Source: Nocardia nova NBRC 15556 (lineage in GTDB: Bacteria; Actinomycetota; Actinomycetes; Mycobacteriales; Mycobacteriaceae). Taken from it: DNA of 54,468 nucleotides. The stretch spans positions 1 through 54,468 of the forward strand of contig NZ_BDBN01000073.1 of NCBI RefSeq assembly GCF_001613005.1. The letters run 5' to 3'. Shown here in pieces: positions 33,910-42,315 of the stretch. A model generated the notes under the pieces. The model saw nothing but the letters and a program-made list of their open reading frames with translations, had not been told where the DNA came from and did not search any database. The first letter of the stretch is position 1, and the number at the start of each line of letters is the position of its first letter. The translations under genes and the position numbers were made by a program.

Positions 33910-34563
33910 ATGTCCCCCGCTCTCACCTACCGTGACACCGTCGCCGTCCTCGACCTCGGCGCCGGCGAGAACCGCTTCTCACCCGAGTTCCTCGCCGCCG
34001 TGAACGCTCACCTCGACACCGTGCTCGCCGATGGCGCCACCGGATTGATCACCACCGCGAGCGGCAAGTTCTACTCCAACGGACTCGACCTGGAGTGGCT
34101 GGGCGCCCACGGCGAGCGCGCCCCGTGGTACGTCGAACAGGTGCAGGGGCTGCTGGCGCGGGTGCTCACGCTGCCGGTGCCGAGTGTGGCGGCCCTGCCC
34201 GGTCATGCCTTCGGCGCCGGCGCGATGCTCGCCCTCGCGCACGACCAGCGGGTCATGCGCGCCGATCGTGGCTACTTCTGCTTCCCCGAGGTCGACATCC
34301 GCGTGCCGTTCACCCCGGCGCTGGCCGCGCTCGTACAGGCCAAGCTGTCGGCCGAAGCCATCACCGCCGCGGTGCTCACCGGACGACGGTTCGGCGGGGC
34401 CGAAGCCCACGAACACGGCCTGGTCGACGCCACCGCCGCCGCGGGCACGGAGGTCGAGATCGCCACCGCGCTGCTGGCCCCGCTCGGCGCCAAGGACCAA
34501 GGCACATTGGGATCGATCAAATCGGTGTTCTACGCTGGCGCCTACACTGCGTTGACCGCCTGA
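33910..34563 (+). CDS. Short enoyl-CoA hydratase/isomerase (crotonase family)
   Basis: A 217-residue crotonase-fold protein, shorter than the usual 255-270. It has the first oxyanion segment FYSNGLDLEWLG and the second VAALPGHAFGAGAMLALAHD. The Glu of the hydratase GGCELA motif is not present (the segment reads GAGAMLALA), while PEVDI gives a later acidic residue. This pattern fits delta3,delta2-enoyl-CoA isomerases better than hydratases. ATG 33910 follows GAAGGAGAT, an excellent site. It is convergent with the large fusion gene that ends at 34573, only 9 bp away, and shares a fatty-acid theme with it. Confidence 0.88.
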   Translation: MSPALTYRDTVAVLDLGAGENRFSPEFLAAVNAHLDTVLADGATGLITTASGKFYSNGLDLEWLGAHGERAPWYVEQVQGLLARVLTLPVPSVAALPGHAFGAGAMLALAHDQRVMRADRGYFCFPEVDIRVPFTPALAALVQAKLSAEAITAAVLTGRRFGGAEAHEHGLVDATAAAGTEVEIATALLAPLGAKDQGTLGSIKSVFYAGAYTALTA

Positions 34564-34572
34564 TCGCGCTGC

Positions 34573-37548
34573 TCAGCGGCCCTTCCACTCGGGCGTGCGC
34601 TTCTGCGCGAACGCCAGCACACCCTCGGCCGCATCCTCCGACGACAGCGCACTGCCCGACACCTCGAGCTGGCGCGTGAACGCGATATCGGTGGACCAGT
34701 CCGGTGATTCGTCGATGATGCGTTTACTCGCCGCCAGACTCAGCGGCGCGTTCACCGCGATCCGCTGCGCCAGCTCCAGTGCGGCGTCGAGGGCCTTCCC
34801 CGATTCGGTCACCTGATTGACCAGTCCCAGTGCCGCCGCGCGTTCGGCGGAGATGGGATCACCGGTCAGCGCCAGCTCCATCGCCACCGCCCGCGGTAAC
34901 CGCTGCGCCAGCCGCAAGACGCCACCGCCGACGGCCACCAGTCCGCGTTTGACCTCGGGGATCCCGAACGTCGAATCCTGTGCTGCCACCACGAGATCGG
35001 CGGCCAGCGCCAGTTCGCAGCCACCGGCCAGGGCCGGTCCCTCGACCGCCGCGATCAACGGCTTCACCGGTGGTTTCGCGGTGATACCGAGCGGGCCGCG
35101 CTTCTCGGTCATCGGCGTCTCGCCGCGCGAGGCGGCCTTGAGATCCATTCCGGCGCAAAAGTATCCACCCGCGCCGGTGATGATCGCGACCTGCGCCGAC
35201 GGATCGGCCTCGTAGGCGTCCAAGGCCCGTTCCAGCCCGAGGGCGGTGGCCAGATTGACGGCATTGCGCACCTGCGGGCGGTTCAAGGTGATGATCGTGA
35301 CCGGGCCGCGGCGCTCTACCAGCACCGGCGGGGCGGGCGGGGCCGGCAACTCCACCCGCTCGCGACCCTCGACGCTGATATCGTGCCCGGACACCGTCAC
35401 CGGCAAACCCAGCAGATCGCCGTCGACCAATTGCGCGATCAGCTCGGAATCGGTGTTGCGCAGCAGAATCCGGCCGCCCGCGGGTTCGATCAGGCTCACA
35501 ATCGCCGCTTCCGGCTGTCCGTCGCGAGCGTAGGCGACGGTGTAGGCCTCCACCACCGCGGGACCGTCGTGGGTGCTGCGGGCCGGGCGCGCCGGCGGAT
35601 TCTCGATGATCGGGCGCAGATGCCGGTACGGCCGGGCGGGCGGCAGCGACGAGTACACGCCCAGAGCGTGTTTGGTGACGTACCAGCCCAGCGAACTCGC
35701 CAGGCCGAAGGTGCCGGGTTCCGCGCGCAACCGCGCCACCATCGTCGCCACCGCGTGGCCGCCGTAGTTGTTACCCGGACCGCCGCCGAAGGTCAGTCCG
35801 CCGGTCACCGACAGCGGACGGGCCGGATCGTCGATCGCCAGCCCCAATTCGCGCGCGGCGATCTGCACCGCCACCGGGAAGCAGGCGTAGAGATCCACGT
35901 GGGTCAGCGCCTCGACGCCGATGCCGCTGTGCTCGAGCACCGCCCGGCCCAGCGTCGCGATCGCCGGTGAGGCCGCCAGTTCGGCGCGTTCACTGGTGAA
36001 CCACTCGTCGTGCCCGGACGCGCCGGCGTGGATGAAGATCCACTTGTCCTGCGCGATTCCGGCCTCCTGCGCGGCCGCGGCACTGCACACCACGATGCCG
36101 CTGGCCATATCGACGGTCAGATTCGCGCATTCCAGTTTGGTGTAGGGCGTGGACACCATGCGATTGTCCGGACCGGGAGTGGCGATCCGGTCGGCGTCGA
36201 ATTCCTCGGGCTGCCAGGCGTATTCGTTGCGCGCCGCCACCGCCGACAGCCGCGACCAGAGTTCGGCCACGGCCTCGGCGTGATCGCCGGGGCTGCGGCC
36301 CAGCCGATGCCGGTTCGCCGACTCCAGCAGGGCGTACATGTTGATCGGCGCGATCAGGCCCGCCGCGGTCTCGGCCGGATTGTTGGCCGGTTTGTCGATG
36401 CCGATCGAGCGGGTCGGCACGACCTCGGAACCCTGCTGCGGCCACGACAGCTCCACACCGGCGCGCTGCGCGGCGGCCTGCGTGGCTCCGGCCTCCGCGC
36501 CGGTGACCAGCACCATGTCGTACTCACCGGCCGCGATCGCCGCCGCGGCCTCGTTGATCACCAGCTGACCGCCGTCGCCGCCGAAGGGACTCGACTGCGC
36601 GGTGTCGACATCCCCCACACCCAGGCGCTGCGCGATCACCGCCCCCATATCCCGGTACTGCCACGACGTGCACGCCACCGCGAACACCGCGTCCGCGCGG
36701 CGCAGCAGGTCCTCTCCGGCGCCGGTATCGGCCGCGGCGCGCCGCAACGCGGTCACCGCGAGCGCGGCCGGATCTCCGTAACCGGAATCCGGTGTGCGCT
36801 GGGTGATCTGCCCGACGCCCACCAGCACGGGGGTCCGGGGATCGATCTCGGTGCCCGAGGCGCGATGTCGAATGGGCTGTGCCGCACGCTTTTTCACCGG
36901 TCCGGCCGCGGCGATCGCGTCGGGTAGCCGGGCCAGGGACTGCTCCATCGCCTCACCGAGGCTGCGGGCCACCGACGCGCCCAGCGGGCCCTCGACGGGC
37001 GGGCCGCCGAGCCCGGCATCGAAGTACACCGTCGCCTCGTCGCCGGCACCGGCGACAGTCAGCCAATACCCCAGCCGCACTCCCTGCGGACCCTCGCCGC
37101 GCAGCGCGAAACCGCGCTCGCCGGCCTCGACGACCGTCCAGCGCAACTCGGCGGGGATGCCCATCACCAGCGCCTGCTGCGTGAACGTCAGGCCCTCGCG
37201 CACAGCGCCGGGTGCCTCGCCCCGCCAGCCGGCGTGCAGGGTGAACCAGTCGGCCAGCCGGTTCAGATCCGAGAGATAGGCTGCCACGGCATCGGGTGCC
37301 ACCCGAATGCCGCGGCGGGCATGTGCGGACCGGGCGTAGTCGCTCACACCGGCGGGCGTGAGATAACCGTCTGCCTCTTCGGCCGGTGTGGCCGCCGGGG
37401 CGGAGTGCGATCGAGCGGCGCCGATCAGGCCGGTGATCAGGTCACGCGCGATGCGCGGATCCTTGCGCACCGCCGCGAACAGGGCATTTCCCGCCTCGAG
37501 CTTGGTGCGTGCGGCGCGGATTCGATCCGATCCCGGCAATGGCGACAC
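34573..37548 (-). CDS. SRPBCC / Cys-less thiolase-like / enoyl-CoA hydratase fusion protein
   Basis: One open frame of 991 residues joins three domains normally found on separate chains. (1) About 79-210: an SRPBCC (START-like) domain, with YLSDLNRLADWFTLHAGW and the LGGPPVEGPLG turn, resembling Rv0910-type mycobacterial proteins. (2) About 235-720: a thiolase-fold acetyl-CoA acetyltransferase-like domain starting RTPVLVGVGQ; the first catalytic Cys position reads GGDGGQ (323-328) and the second SLGWYVTKHALG, so both are missing. (3) About 738-991: a crotonase with FCAGMDLK, ALAGGCELALAADL and GIPEVKRG, keeping both catalytic Glu. Start: GTG 37548 behind AAGGAGG; a TTG at 37578 is less likely. 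It is divergent from the ArsR-SRPBCC operon. Hydration followed by C-C cleavage in one protein is my inference. Confidence 0.88.
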   Translation of the reverse strand: MSPLPGSDRIRAARTKLEAGNALFAAVRKDPRIARDLITGLIGAARSHSAPAATPAEEADGYLTPAGVSDYARSAHARRGIRVAPDAVAAYLSDLNRLADWFTLHAGWRGEAPGAVREGLTFTQQALVMGIPAELRWTVVEAGERGFALRGEGPQGVRLGYWLTVAGAGDEATVYFDAGLGGPPVEGPLGASVARSLGEAMEQSLARLPDAIAAAGPVKKRAAQPIRHRASGTEIDPRTPVLVGVGQITQRTPDSGYGDPAALAVTALRRAAADTGAGEDLLRRADAVFAVACTSWQYRDMGAVIAQRLGVGDVDTAQSSPFGGDGGQLVINEAAAAIAAGEYDMVLVTGAEAGATQAAAQRAGVELSWPQQGSEVVPTRSIGIDKPANNPAETAAGLIAPINMYALLESANRHRLGRSPGDHAEAVAELWSRLSAVAARNEYAWQPEEFDADRIATPGPDNRMVSTPYTKLECANLTVDMASGIVVCSAAAAQEAGIAQDKWIFIHAGASGHDEWFTSERAELAASPAIATLGRAVLEHSGIGVEALTHVDLYACFPVAVQIAARELGLAIDDPARPLSVTGGLTFGGGPGNNYGGHAVATMVARLRAEPGTFGLASSLGWYVTKHALGVYSSLPPARPYRHLRPIIENPPARPARSTHDGPAVVEAYTVAYARDGQPEAAIVSLIEPAGGRILLRNTDSELIAQLVDGDLLGLPVTVSGHDISVEGRERVELPAPPAPPVLVERRGPVTIITLNRPQVRNAVNLATALGLERALDAYEADPSAQVAIITGAGGYFCAGMDLKAASRGETPMTEKRGPLGITAKPPVKPLIAAVEGPALAGGCELALAADLVVAAQDSTFGIPEVKRGLVAVGGGVLRLAQRLPRAVAMELALTGDPISAERAAALGLVNQVTESGKALDAALELAQRIAVNAPLSLAASKRIIDESPDWSTDIAFTRQLEVSGSALSSEDAAEGVLAFAQKRTPEWKGR

Positions 37549-37554
37549 CGACAA

Positions 37555-37561
37555 CCTCCTT
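37555..37561 (-). promoter_or_regulatory. Ribosome-binding site that decides the fusion-gene start
   Basis: On the minus strand this reads AAGGAGG, 6 nt before GTG 37548. It lies inside any longer frame that begins at TTG 37578, so the shorter start is favoured. Confidence 0.7.
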
Positions 37562-37610
37562 GTTGCGTCCCGAGACAATTAATCACCCGCTCTTTCGGGG
37601 CGTCAAAGAC

Positions 37611-37639
37611 TTGTGACCTGCGTTACGTAAGTCTAGACT
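37611..37639 (+). promoter_or_regulatory. Promoter of the ArsR-SRPBCC operon
   Basis: TTGTGA (37611-37616), 17 bp, TAGACT (37634-37639). The GTG start lies 8 bp after the -10, so the mRNA is probably leaderless. Confidence 0.6.
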
Positions 37640-37643
37640 TACG
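37626..37643. promoter_or_regulatory. Perfect 18-bp palindromic operator for the ArsR-type regulator
   Basis: CGTAAGTCTAGACTTACG is a perfect 18-bp palindrome that covers the -10 hexamer and ends 4 bp before the ArsR start codon. Binding there would block the promoter, giving autoregulation, and it is close enough (about 80 bp) to affect the divergent fusion gene. Confidence 0.75.
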
Positions 37644-37647
37644 GTTC

Positions 37648-38010
37648 GTGGGGACTTACCAAGATGGTGCGCTCGACGCTCTCGGGGATCCGACCCGGCG
37701 AGCGATCTTCGAACGACTCGGGCGCGGACCCTGCGCCGTCGGTGAGCTGGCCGCCGAACTCCCGGTCAGCCGTCCGGCGGTCTCTCAGCACCTGAAAGTG
37801 CTCAAACAGGCGGGGCTGGTGGTCGACGAGGCGATCGGCACCCGCCGGATCTACCGGCTCGATCCGAACGGCATCGACGCCCTGCGCGGCTACTTCACCC
37901 GGTTCTGGACGACGGCGATGTCGTCGTTTCGCGACCGGGCCGAGGCCGCCGCACGCGCTCAATCGATCGAAACAAGTAGCGGGACAACCATATTCGAGGA
38001 GCAGTCATGA
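37648..38010 (+). CDS. ArsR-family regulator (SRPBCC-linked subgroup)
   Basis: A 120-residue winged helix protein: DALGDPTRRAIFERLGRGPC, then VGELAAELPVSRPAVSQHLKV (recognition helix) and the wing GLVVDEAIGTRRIYRLDP. It lacks the Cys metal ligands of metal-sensing ArsR proteins (the one Cys is in helix 2) and belongs to the subgroup always paired with an SRPBCC/AHSA1-type gene. The GTG 37648 is fixed by the promoter and palindrome just upstream. Its TGA overlaps the ATG of the SRPBCC gene (ATGA, 38007-38010), so the pair is translationally coupled. The SRPBCC partner may supply the ligand-binding function. Confidence 0.9.
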   Translation: MGTYQDGALDALGDPTRRAIFERLGRGPCAVGELAAELPVSRPAVSQHLKVLKQAGLVVDEAIGTRRIYRLDPNGIDALRGYFTRFWTTAMSSFRDRAEAAARAQSIETSSGTTIFEEQS

Positions 38011-38492
38011 CACAGCAAACCAGCGAGACCCAGGTGCGCGTCGAACTCACCGTCGAGGCGCCCATCGACACCGCCTTCGACGTCTTCACCACCGGCATGG
38101 ACAGCTGGTGGCCCCGCGAACACCACATCGGCGCGGGGCCGCTGGCCGAAGTGGTGGTCGAACCCCGCGTCGGCGGACGGTTGTTCGGCCGCGAGGCCGA
38201 CGGCACCGAATGCCCGTGGGGTCGCGTCCTCGTGTGGGACCGTCCCGGCCACTTCGCGTTCTCCTGGGACATCTCCCTGGACTGGAAATACCAGCCCGAC
38301 CCGGCCCTGACCAGCCGCGTCGATGTCACCTTCACCCCTGTCGATTCCACCCACACCGCCGTCACTCTCGTGCACGGTGACTTCGCCAACCACGGCGAGG
38401 GGTGGGAATCCATGCGCGACGCGGTCGGCTCGCCGGGCGGCTGGCCCGGACTGGCGGACACCTACGCACGCGCCGCCGCGGCCGCTGCCTGA
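38007..38492 (+). CDS. SRPBCC (AHSA1/START-like) domain protein
   Basis: A 161-residue single-domain protein: VRVELTVEAPIDTAFDVFTT, WWPREHHIG, VVVEPRVGGRLFGREADGTE, WGRVLVWDRPGHFAFSWDI and the terminal helix WESMRDAVGSPGGWPGLADTY. The GRWFE-type beta turn and hydrophobic cavity are standard for the fold, which binds small hydrophobic molecules. It overlaps the ArsR gene by 4 bp. Pairing with an ArsR regulator is widespread in actinobacteria; the ligand is not known. Notably the divergent fusion protein also begins with an SRPBCC domain, suggesting a shared ligand. Confidence 0.9.
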   Translation: MTQQTSETQVRVELTVEAPIDTAFDVFTTGMDSWWPREHHIGAGPLAEVVVEPRVGGRLFGREADGTECPWGRVLVWDRPGHFAFSWDISLDWKYQPDPALTSRVDVTFTPVDSTHTAVTLVHGDFANHGEGWESMRDAVGSPGGWPGLADTYARAAAAAA

Positions 38493-38569
38493 ACTGCTGC
38501 GCGCACTTCCGCGCCCCCATCGCGAGGCGGCGGCAGTGGTGAATCGGTTCAGCGCCGAGGTAAACGATC

Positions 38570-38608
38570 ACAGCTGATCCGCGGGTGCGACACCTGCGGA
38601 TCAGCTGT
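38570..38608. terminator. Bidirectional hairpin terminator
   Basis: An 18-bp stem (38570-38587 with 38591-38608, one G-T pair) closes on a CGA triloop, between the convergent SRPBCC and mshC genes. The core arms are CAGCTGATCCGC and GCGGATCAGCTG. There is no long T run, as is usual in actinobacteria. It can act on both strands. Confidence 0.8.
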
Positions 38609-38682
38609 CCGGCCTCGAGCCGCGGCGGCCTACTGCCTGCAGTCGTTGCGCATGTGCAGCCAGTGCACCGCGCACCCTCTGT

Positions 38683-39921
38683 TCAGAGAGTGACGCCCAG
38701 CAGGGCATCGACGGCCGTGCGAACCAGGCCCGGCGCCGCGGTGTCCGGCCCGCCGTATGTCAGGGCCTGCTGCACCCAGCTGTCCACGGCGGCAAGGGCT
38801 TTCGGGGTGTCCAGATCATCGGCCAGATGCTGACGCAATCGCGCGACCGTCTCCTCGGCCCCCGGACCCGACTCCAGCGCCGCCGCCTGCCGCCAGCGCG
38901 CGAGCCGCTGCTGCGCCTGCTCGAGCACCGCATCCGACCACTGCCGATCGGTGCGGTAGTGGTCGGCGAACAGGCCCAGCCGGATGGCCGACGGATCCAC
39001 GCCCGCGCGCCGCAACTTCGACACGAACACCAGATTGCCCCGCGACTTGGACATCTTCTCGCCGTCCAAGCCGATCAACCCGGCATGCACGTAGTGCCGG
39101 GCGAAGCGCCGATGCGACACCAGCGCCTCGGCGTGCGCGGCCGAATACTCGTGATGCGGATAGATCAGATCGCTGCCGCCACCCTGAATGTCGAATTCGG
39201 GGCCGAGCCGGTTCAACGCGATCGCCGCACACTCGATATGCCAGCCCGGGCGGCCCTCGCCGAACGGCGCCGGCCACGACGGCTCACCCGGCCGCGCCGC
39301 CCGCCACAGCAGCGCGTCGATCGGGTCGCGCTTACCCGGGCGCTCCGGATCGCCACCGCGCTCGGCGAACAGCCGATCCATCGTGGCCCGGTCGTAGCCG
39401 GATTCGTAGCCGAACTGCTCGGTGGCGTCGTGGCGGAAGTAGATGTCGCGGTATTCGGCGTCGTCGACCACATACGCCGCCCCGGCGGCCAGCAGTTTGT
39501 CCACCAGTTCGACGACCTCGCCGACCGATTCGATCGCGCCGATGTAGTCGCGCGGCGGCAGCACCCGCAGCTGCGCCATATCCTCGCGGAACAACTCGAT
39601 CTCGCCGGTGCCGAGTTCGCGCCAGTCCACCCCGTCGCGCTCGGCCCGCTCGAACAGCGGATCGTCGACGTCGGTGATGTTCTGTACGTAGTGCACCTCG
39701 TGGCCGCCGTCGCGCAGGATCCGGTTGACCAGATCGAAGGCCAGATAGGTCGCCGCGTGCCCCAGATGCGTGGCGTCGTAGGGTGTGATGCCGCAGACAT
39801 ACATGGTGGCGGTCGCGCCGGGCGACACCGGGCGCACCTGCCGGTCGGCGGTATCGAACAACCGCAACGGCGGTCCGGATCCGGGGACGGCGGGAACGGA
39901 GATTTCGGACCAGGACTGCAT
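38683..39921 (-). CDS. mshC: Cysteine:1-D-myo-inosityl 2-amino-2-deoxy-alpha-D-glucopyranoside ligase (mycothiol synthesis)
   Basis: The 412-residue protein joins cysteine to GlcN-inositol using ATP, the third dedicated step of mycothiol synthesis. It has the class I synthetase landmarks: MYVCGITPYDATHLGHAATY (HIGH-type motif plus zinc Cys), GWHIECAAIA (second zinc Cys and His) and KMSKSRGN. The opening MQSWSEISVP and the size, shorter than cysteinyl-tRNA synthetase and without a full anticodon domain, identify MshC. The neighbours SCO1664-family, DUF3090 and MSMEG_4193-type genes upstream on the same strand are the typical context. ATG 39919-39921. A 189-bp gap (39922-40110) to the next gene shows no gene. 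Confidence 0.96.
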   Translation of the reverse strand: MQSWSEISVPAVPGSGPPLRLFDTADRQVRPVSPGATATMYVCGITPYDATHLGHAATYLAFDLVNRILRDGGHEVHYVQNITDVDDPLFERAERDGVDWRELGTGEIELFREDMAQLRVLPPRDYIGAIESVGEVVELVDKLLAAGAAYVVDDAEYRDIYFRHDATEQFGYESGYDRATMDRLFAERGGDPERPGKRDPIDALLWRAARPGEPSWPAPFGEGRPGWHIECAAIALNRLGPEFDIQGGGSDLIYPHHEYSAAHAEALVSHRRFARHYVHAGLIGLDGEKMSKSRGNLVFVSKLRRAGVDPSAIRLGLFADHYRTDRQWSDAVLEQAQQRLARWRQAAALESGPGAEETVARLRQHLADDLDTPKALAAVDSWVQQALTYGGPDTAAPGLVRTAVDALLGVTL

Positions 39922-40110
39922 GATTCGAGGGTAAGGGTCCGGGCGGGCACCTCGCCCGCCGCCCCCGGCTACCGGGCCCGTCGCGGGGTGTTCGCCACCA
40001 CATCCGACCTCGGCCGGGGTCAGCGGTGTGGCGAAGTCAACCGTTGTACGCCGCGCGCACCGAATGCGGCACGCACGTCGGCGGATCGGCGCGACCGGAT
40101 TCGCACCGGC

Positions 40111-40950
40111 TCAGAACGCGGGCCAGGGAATGGGGCGAGAGCTGATCGGTTGCGGCAGCACCGGATCGTTCAGCAGCTCGCGGGCCCGCGCCTCCAGGGC
40201 CTCGATCTCGTCGTCGGTGATGTGCTCGGCCAGCGCCGAACCGATCGGACCCGAAATCCGGTCGGCGAACACGGCGATGTCACCGAGCAGTTCCTCCCCC
40301 ACCGGCTCACCCGCCCAGCCCCACAGCACCGTGCGCAATTTCGGTTCGCTGTGCAGGCAGATCCCGTGGTCGACCCCGTAGACACCGCCGTCGACGCCTT
40401 CGAGGGCGTGCCCGCCCTTGCGGTCGGCGTTGTTGAGCAATACGTCCAGCACCGCCATCCGGCGCAGTCGCGGATCGTCGGCATGGACGAGTGACACGCG
40501 CGCACCCGTGCCGTCCACCGCCCGCAGCACTTCCCGGAACCCGGCGGGCACCGCACCGGCGGGCACCAGATCCACCAGATCCAGGCGCTCCGGCGCCGCC
40601 TCACCCGGGTCGACGGTCTCGATCCAGCGCTGCACCATGCCGGGCCCCAGCGGACCCTCCCGCAGAATCGTCTCCGGAATCACCGACCACCCCAGCGCCG
40701 CCGACACCAGATACGAGGCCACCTCGCGCCCGGCCAGCGTGCCGTCGGGGAAATCCCACAGCGGACGCTCCCCGCGCACCGGCTTGTACACCACCCGCAG
40801 CGGCTCCGCGCCACCGCCGACCGGCGGGTCGATCTCACAGACCAGGGTCAGGTTGCTGGCGGTGGTCACCCGCCCGATGATCGACAACTCACCGCTGTAG
40901 AGGCCGTCGCGGGCCGCGCCCTCGTCTGCGGTCGCCGCGCGCGTGGTCAC
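40111..40950 (-). CDS. SCO1664-family protein (PI3/4-kinase-like fold)
   Basis: A 279-residue protein of the SCO1664 family. It carries kinase-like pieces: YKPVRGERPLWDFPDGTLAG (phosphate-binding Lys and Arg), MAVLDVLLNNADRKGGHALE (catalytic-loop-like NADRK) and VYGVDHGICLHSEPKLR (metal-binding Asp). These match the PI3/PI4 kinase-like superfamily. The substrate is unknown. GTG 40948-40950 is 6 bp after the stop of the DUF3090 gene, so the genes form an operon: MSMEG_4193-like, DUF3090, SCO1664, then mshC. Conserved linkage across actinobacteria suggests a shared process. Confidence 0.92.
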   Translation of the reverse strand: MTTRAATADEGAARDGLYSGELSIIGRVTTASNLTLVCEIDPPVGGGAEPLRVVYKPVRGERPLWDFPDGTLAGREVASYLVSAALGWSVIPETILREGPLGPGMVQRWIETVDPGEAAPERLDLVDLVPAGAVPAGFREVLRAVDGTGARVSLVHADDPRLRRMAVLDVLLNNADRKGGHALEGVDGGVYGVDHGICLHSEPKLRTVLWGWAGEPVGEELLGDIAVFADRISGPIGSALAEHITDDEIEALEARARELLNDPVLPQPISSRPIPWPAF

Positions 40951-40956
40951 CGGTCC

Positions 40957-41541
40957 TCAGTCCTCCAGATCGGTCGCGCCGAAGATGTCGCCGCGCTTGT
41001 AACCATTGGTGCGCACACACATGTGCCCCTTGGGCGAGAGCGGTTCCCCGCACAGCGGGCACGGCGGCCGTCCGGCCGCGATCACCTTCGCCGACCGCAA
41101 CGCGAATTCGCGGGCCTGCTCCGGGGTCAAGAACACCCGCACCGCGTCGGGGCCCTCCTCGGTGTCGTCGAGGACCACCGATTCGTCGACCTCGGTCTCG
41201 GTGATGGCCAGCAGTTCCACCACCACCGCGCCGGCATCGGCGTCCCAGCCCAAACCCATTGTCCCGACCCGGAATTCGGTGTCGATCGGCATCTGGAGCG
41301 GAGCCGTGTCGGAGACGTCCTCGGCCTGCGGCGGCACCGTGGCGCCGAACCGCCGCGCCACCTCGTCCAGCAGCAGACCCATCCGGTCGGCGAGCACCTT
41401 CACCTGCTGCTTCTCCAGCAGCACGCTTACCACGCGAGGTTCCTGCACGGCCTGTAGATAGAAGGCGCGATCCCCTGGTTCACCGACGGTTCCGGCGACG
41501 AAACGGTCGGGGGTGCGAAACACATGGATTGCTCGGGCCAT
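40957..41541 (-). CDS. DUF3090 family protein
   Basis: A 194-residue protein starting MARAIHVFRTPDRFVAGTVG, with YLQAVQEPRVVSVLLEKQQV and a central MPIDTEFRVGTMGLGWD. The C-terminus has a zinc-like cluster CPLCGEPLSPKGHMC. No enzymatic function is known for the family. ATG 41541 is used because AGGAGG (minus strand of 41547-41552) lies 5 nt before it; a GTG two codons upstream overlaps that site. It is part of the mshC-linked operon. Confidence 0.93.
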   Translation of the reverse strand: MARAIHVFRTPDRFVAGTVGEPGDRAFYLQAVQEPRVVSVLLEKQQVKVLADRMGLLLDEVARRFGATVPPQAEDVSDTAPLQMPIDTEFRVGTMGLGWDADAGAVVVELLAITETEVDESVVLDDTEEGPDAVRVFLTPEQAREFALRSAKVIAAGRPPCPLCGEPLSPKGHMCVRTNGYKRGDIFGATDLED

Positions 41542-41565
41542 CTGCACCTCCTGAAACCGACTGCA

Positions 41566-42315
41566 TCACTGATTACGCTCGTTCCCCGAATCGGGGGGAT
41601 CCGCAATATTCCCATTATCCGCCCGCGGCGCGGCGCCCACCTCACCGCCGGGGACGGGCCCGGCCCGCTGCTCGGACGGTTGTGCGACCGCGGCCAGCGC
41701 CGACAGGTCGGAGCCGGTGTCGTTGACCCGCCACACGTAGGGGGCGGCCGGGGTGTAGCGGACGACGCTGATGGAGGCCGGTTCCACCACGATGCGCTGG
41801 AACCCGTCGAGATGGATGCCGAACGCGTCGGCCAGCAGCGACTTGATCACGTCACCGTGTGTGCAGGCCACCCACAGCACATCGCGGCCGTGGCGTTCGG
41901 CGAGTTCGGTGTCGATCGCGCGCACCGCGGCCACCGCCCGGTACTGCACCTGGGCCAGGCCCTCACCACCGGGGAACACCGCCCCCGAGGCGTGCTGCTG
42001 CACGACCTTCCACAGCGGTTCCTTCACCAGCTCCGAGAGCAGCCGGCCGGTCCATTCGCCGTAATCCACCTCGAGCAGGCGCTCGTCGGGTTCGGGTTCG
42101 AGGCCGAGTTTGTCGGCCAGTGGCGAAACCGTGCGCGTGCAGCGCAGCAGCGGGGAATGTGCGATGTGCTCGATCGGTAACGGTGCCAAACGTTCTGCCA
42201 CCGCCAGTGCCTGCTCGGTGCCGCGCTCGGTGAGCTCGACCCCGGGACTGCGGCCGGCCAGCGTGCGCGCGGTGTTGGAGGTCGACACCCCGTGCCGCAG
42301 CAGGATCACCGTCAT
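41566..42315 (-). CDS. Histidine-phosphatase/phosphomutase-like protein (MSMEG_4193 family)
   Basis: A 249-residue histidine phosphatase-superfamily protein: MTVILLRHGVSTSN (catalytic His in RHG), HSPLLRCTRT, a central ERLLEVDYGEWTGR and the second catalytic His in VACTHGDVIKS. These fit the MSMEG_4193-type putative phosphomutases linked to DUF3090 and SCO1664 genes. The last 35 residues (from about 214) are low complexity and vary. ATG 42313-42315. It heads the operon that leads to mshC; substrate unknown. Confidence 0.92.
   Translation of the reverse strand: MTVILLRHGVSTSNTARTLAGRSPGVELTERGTEQALAVAERLAPLPIEHIAHSPLLRCTRTVSPLADKLGLEPEPDERLLEVDYGEWTGRLLSELVKEPLWKVVQQHASGAVFPGGEGLAQVQYRAVAAVRAIDTELAERHGRDVLWVACTHGDVIKSLLADAFGIHLDGFQRIVVEPASISVVRYTPAAPYVWRVNDTGSDLSALAAVAQPSEQRAGPVPGGEVGAAPRADNGNIADPPDSGNERNQ

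Noticed and set aside
33910..34563. True enoyl-CoA hydratase
   Set aside because: The GGCELA glutamate is missing and the length is short; isomerase-type is more likely.
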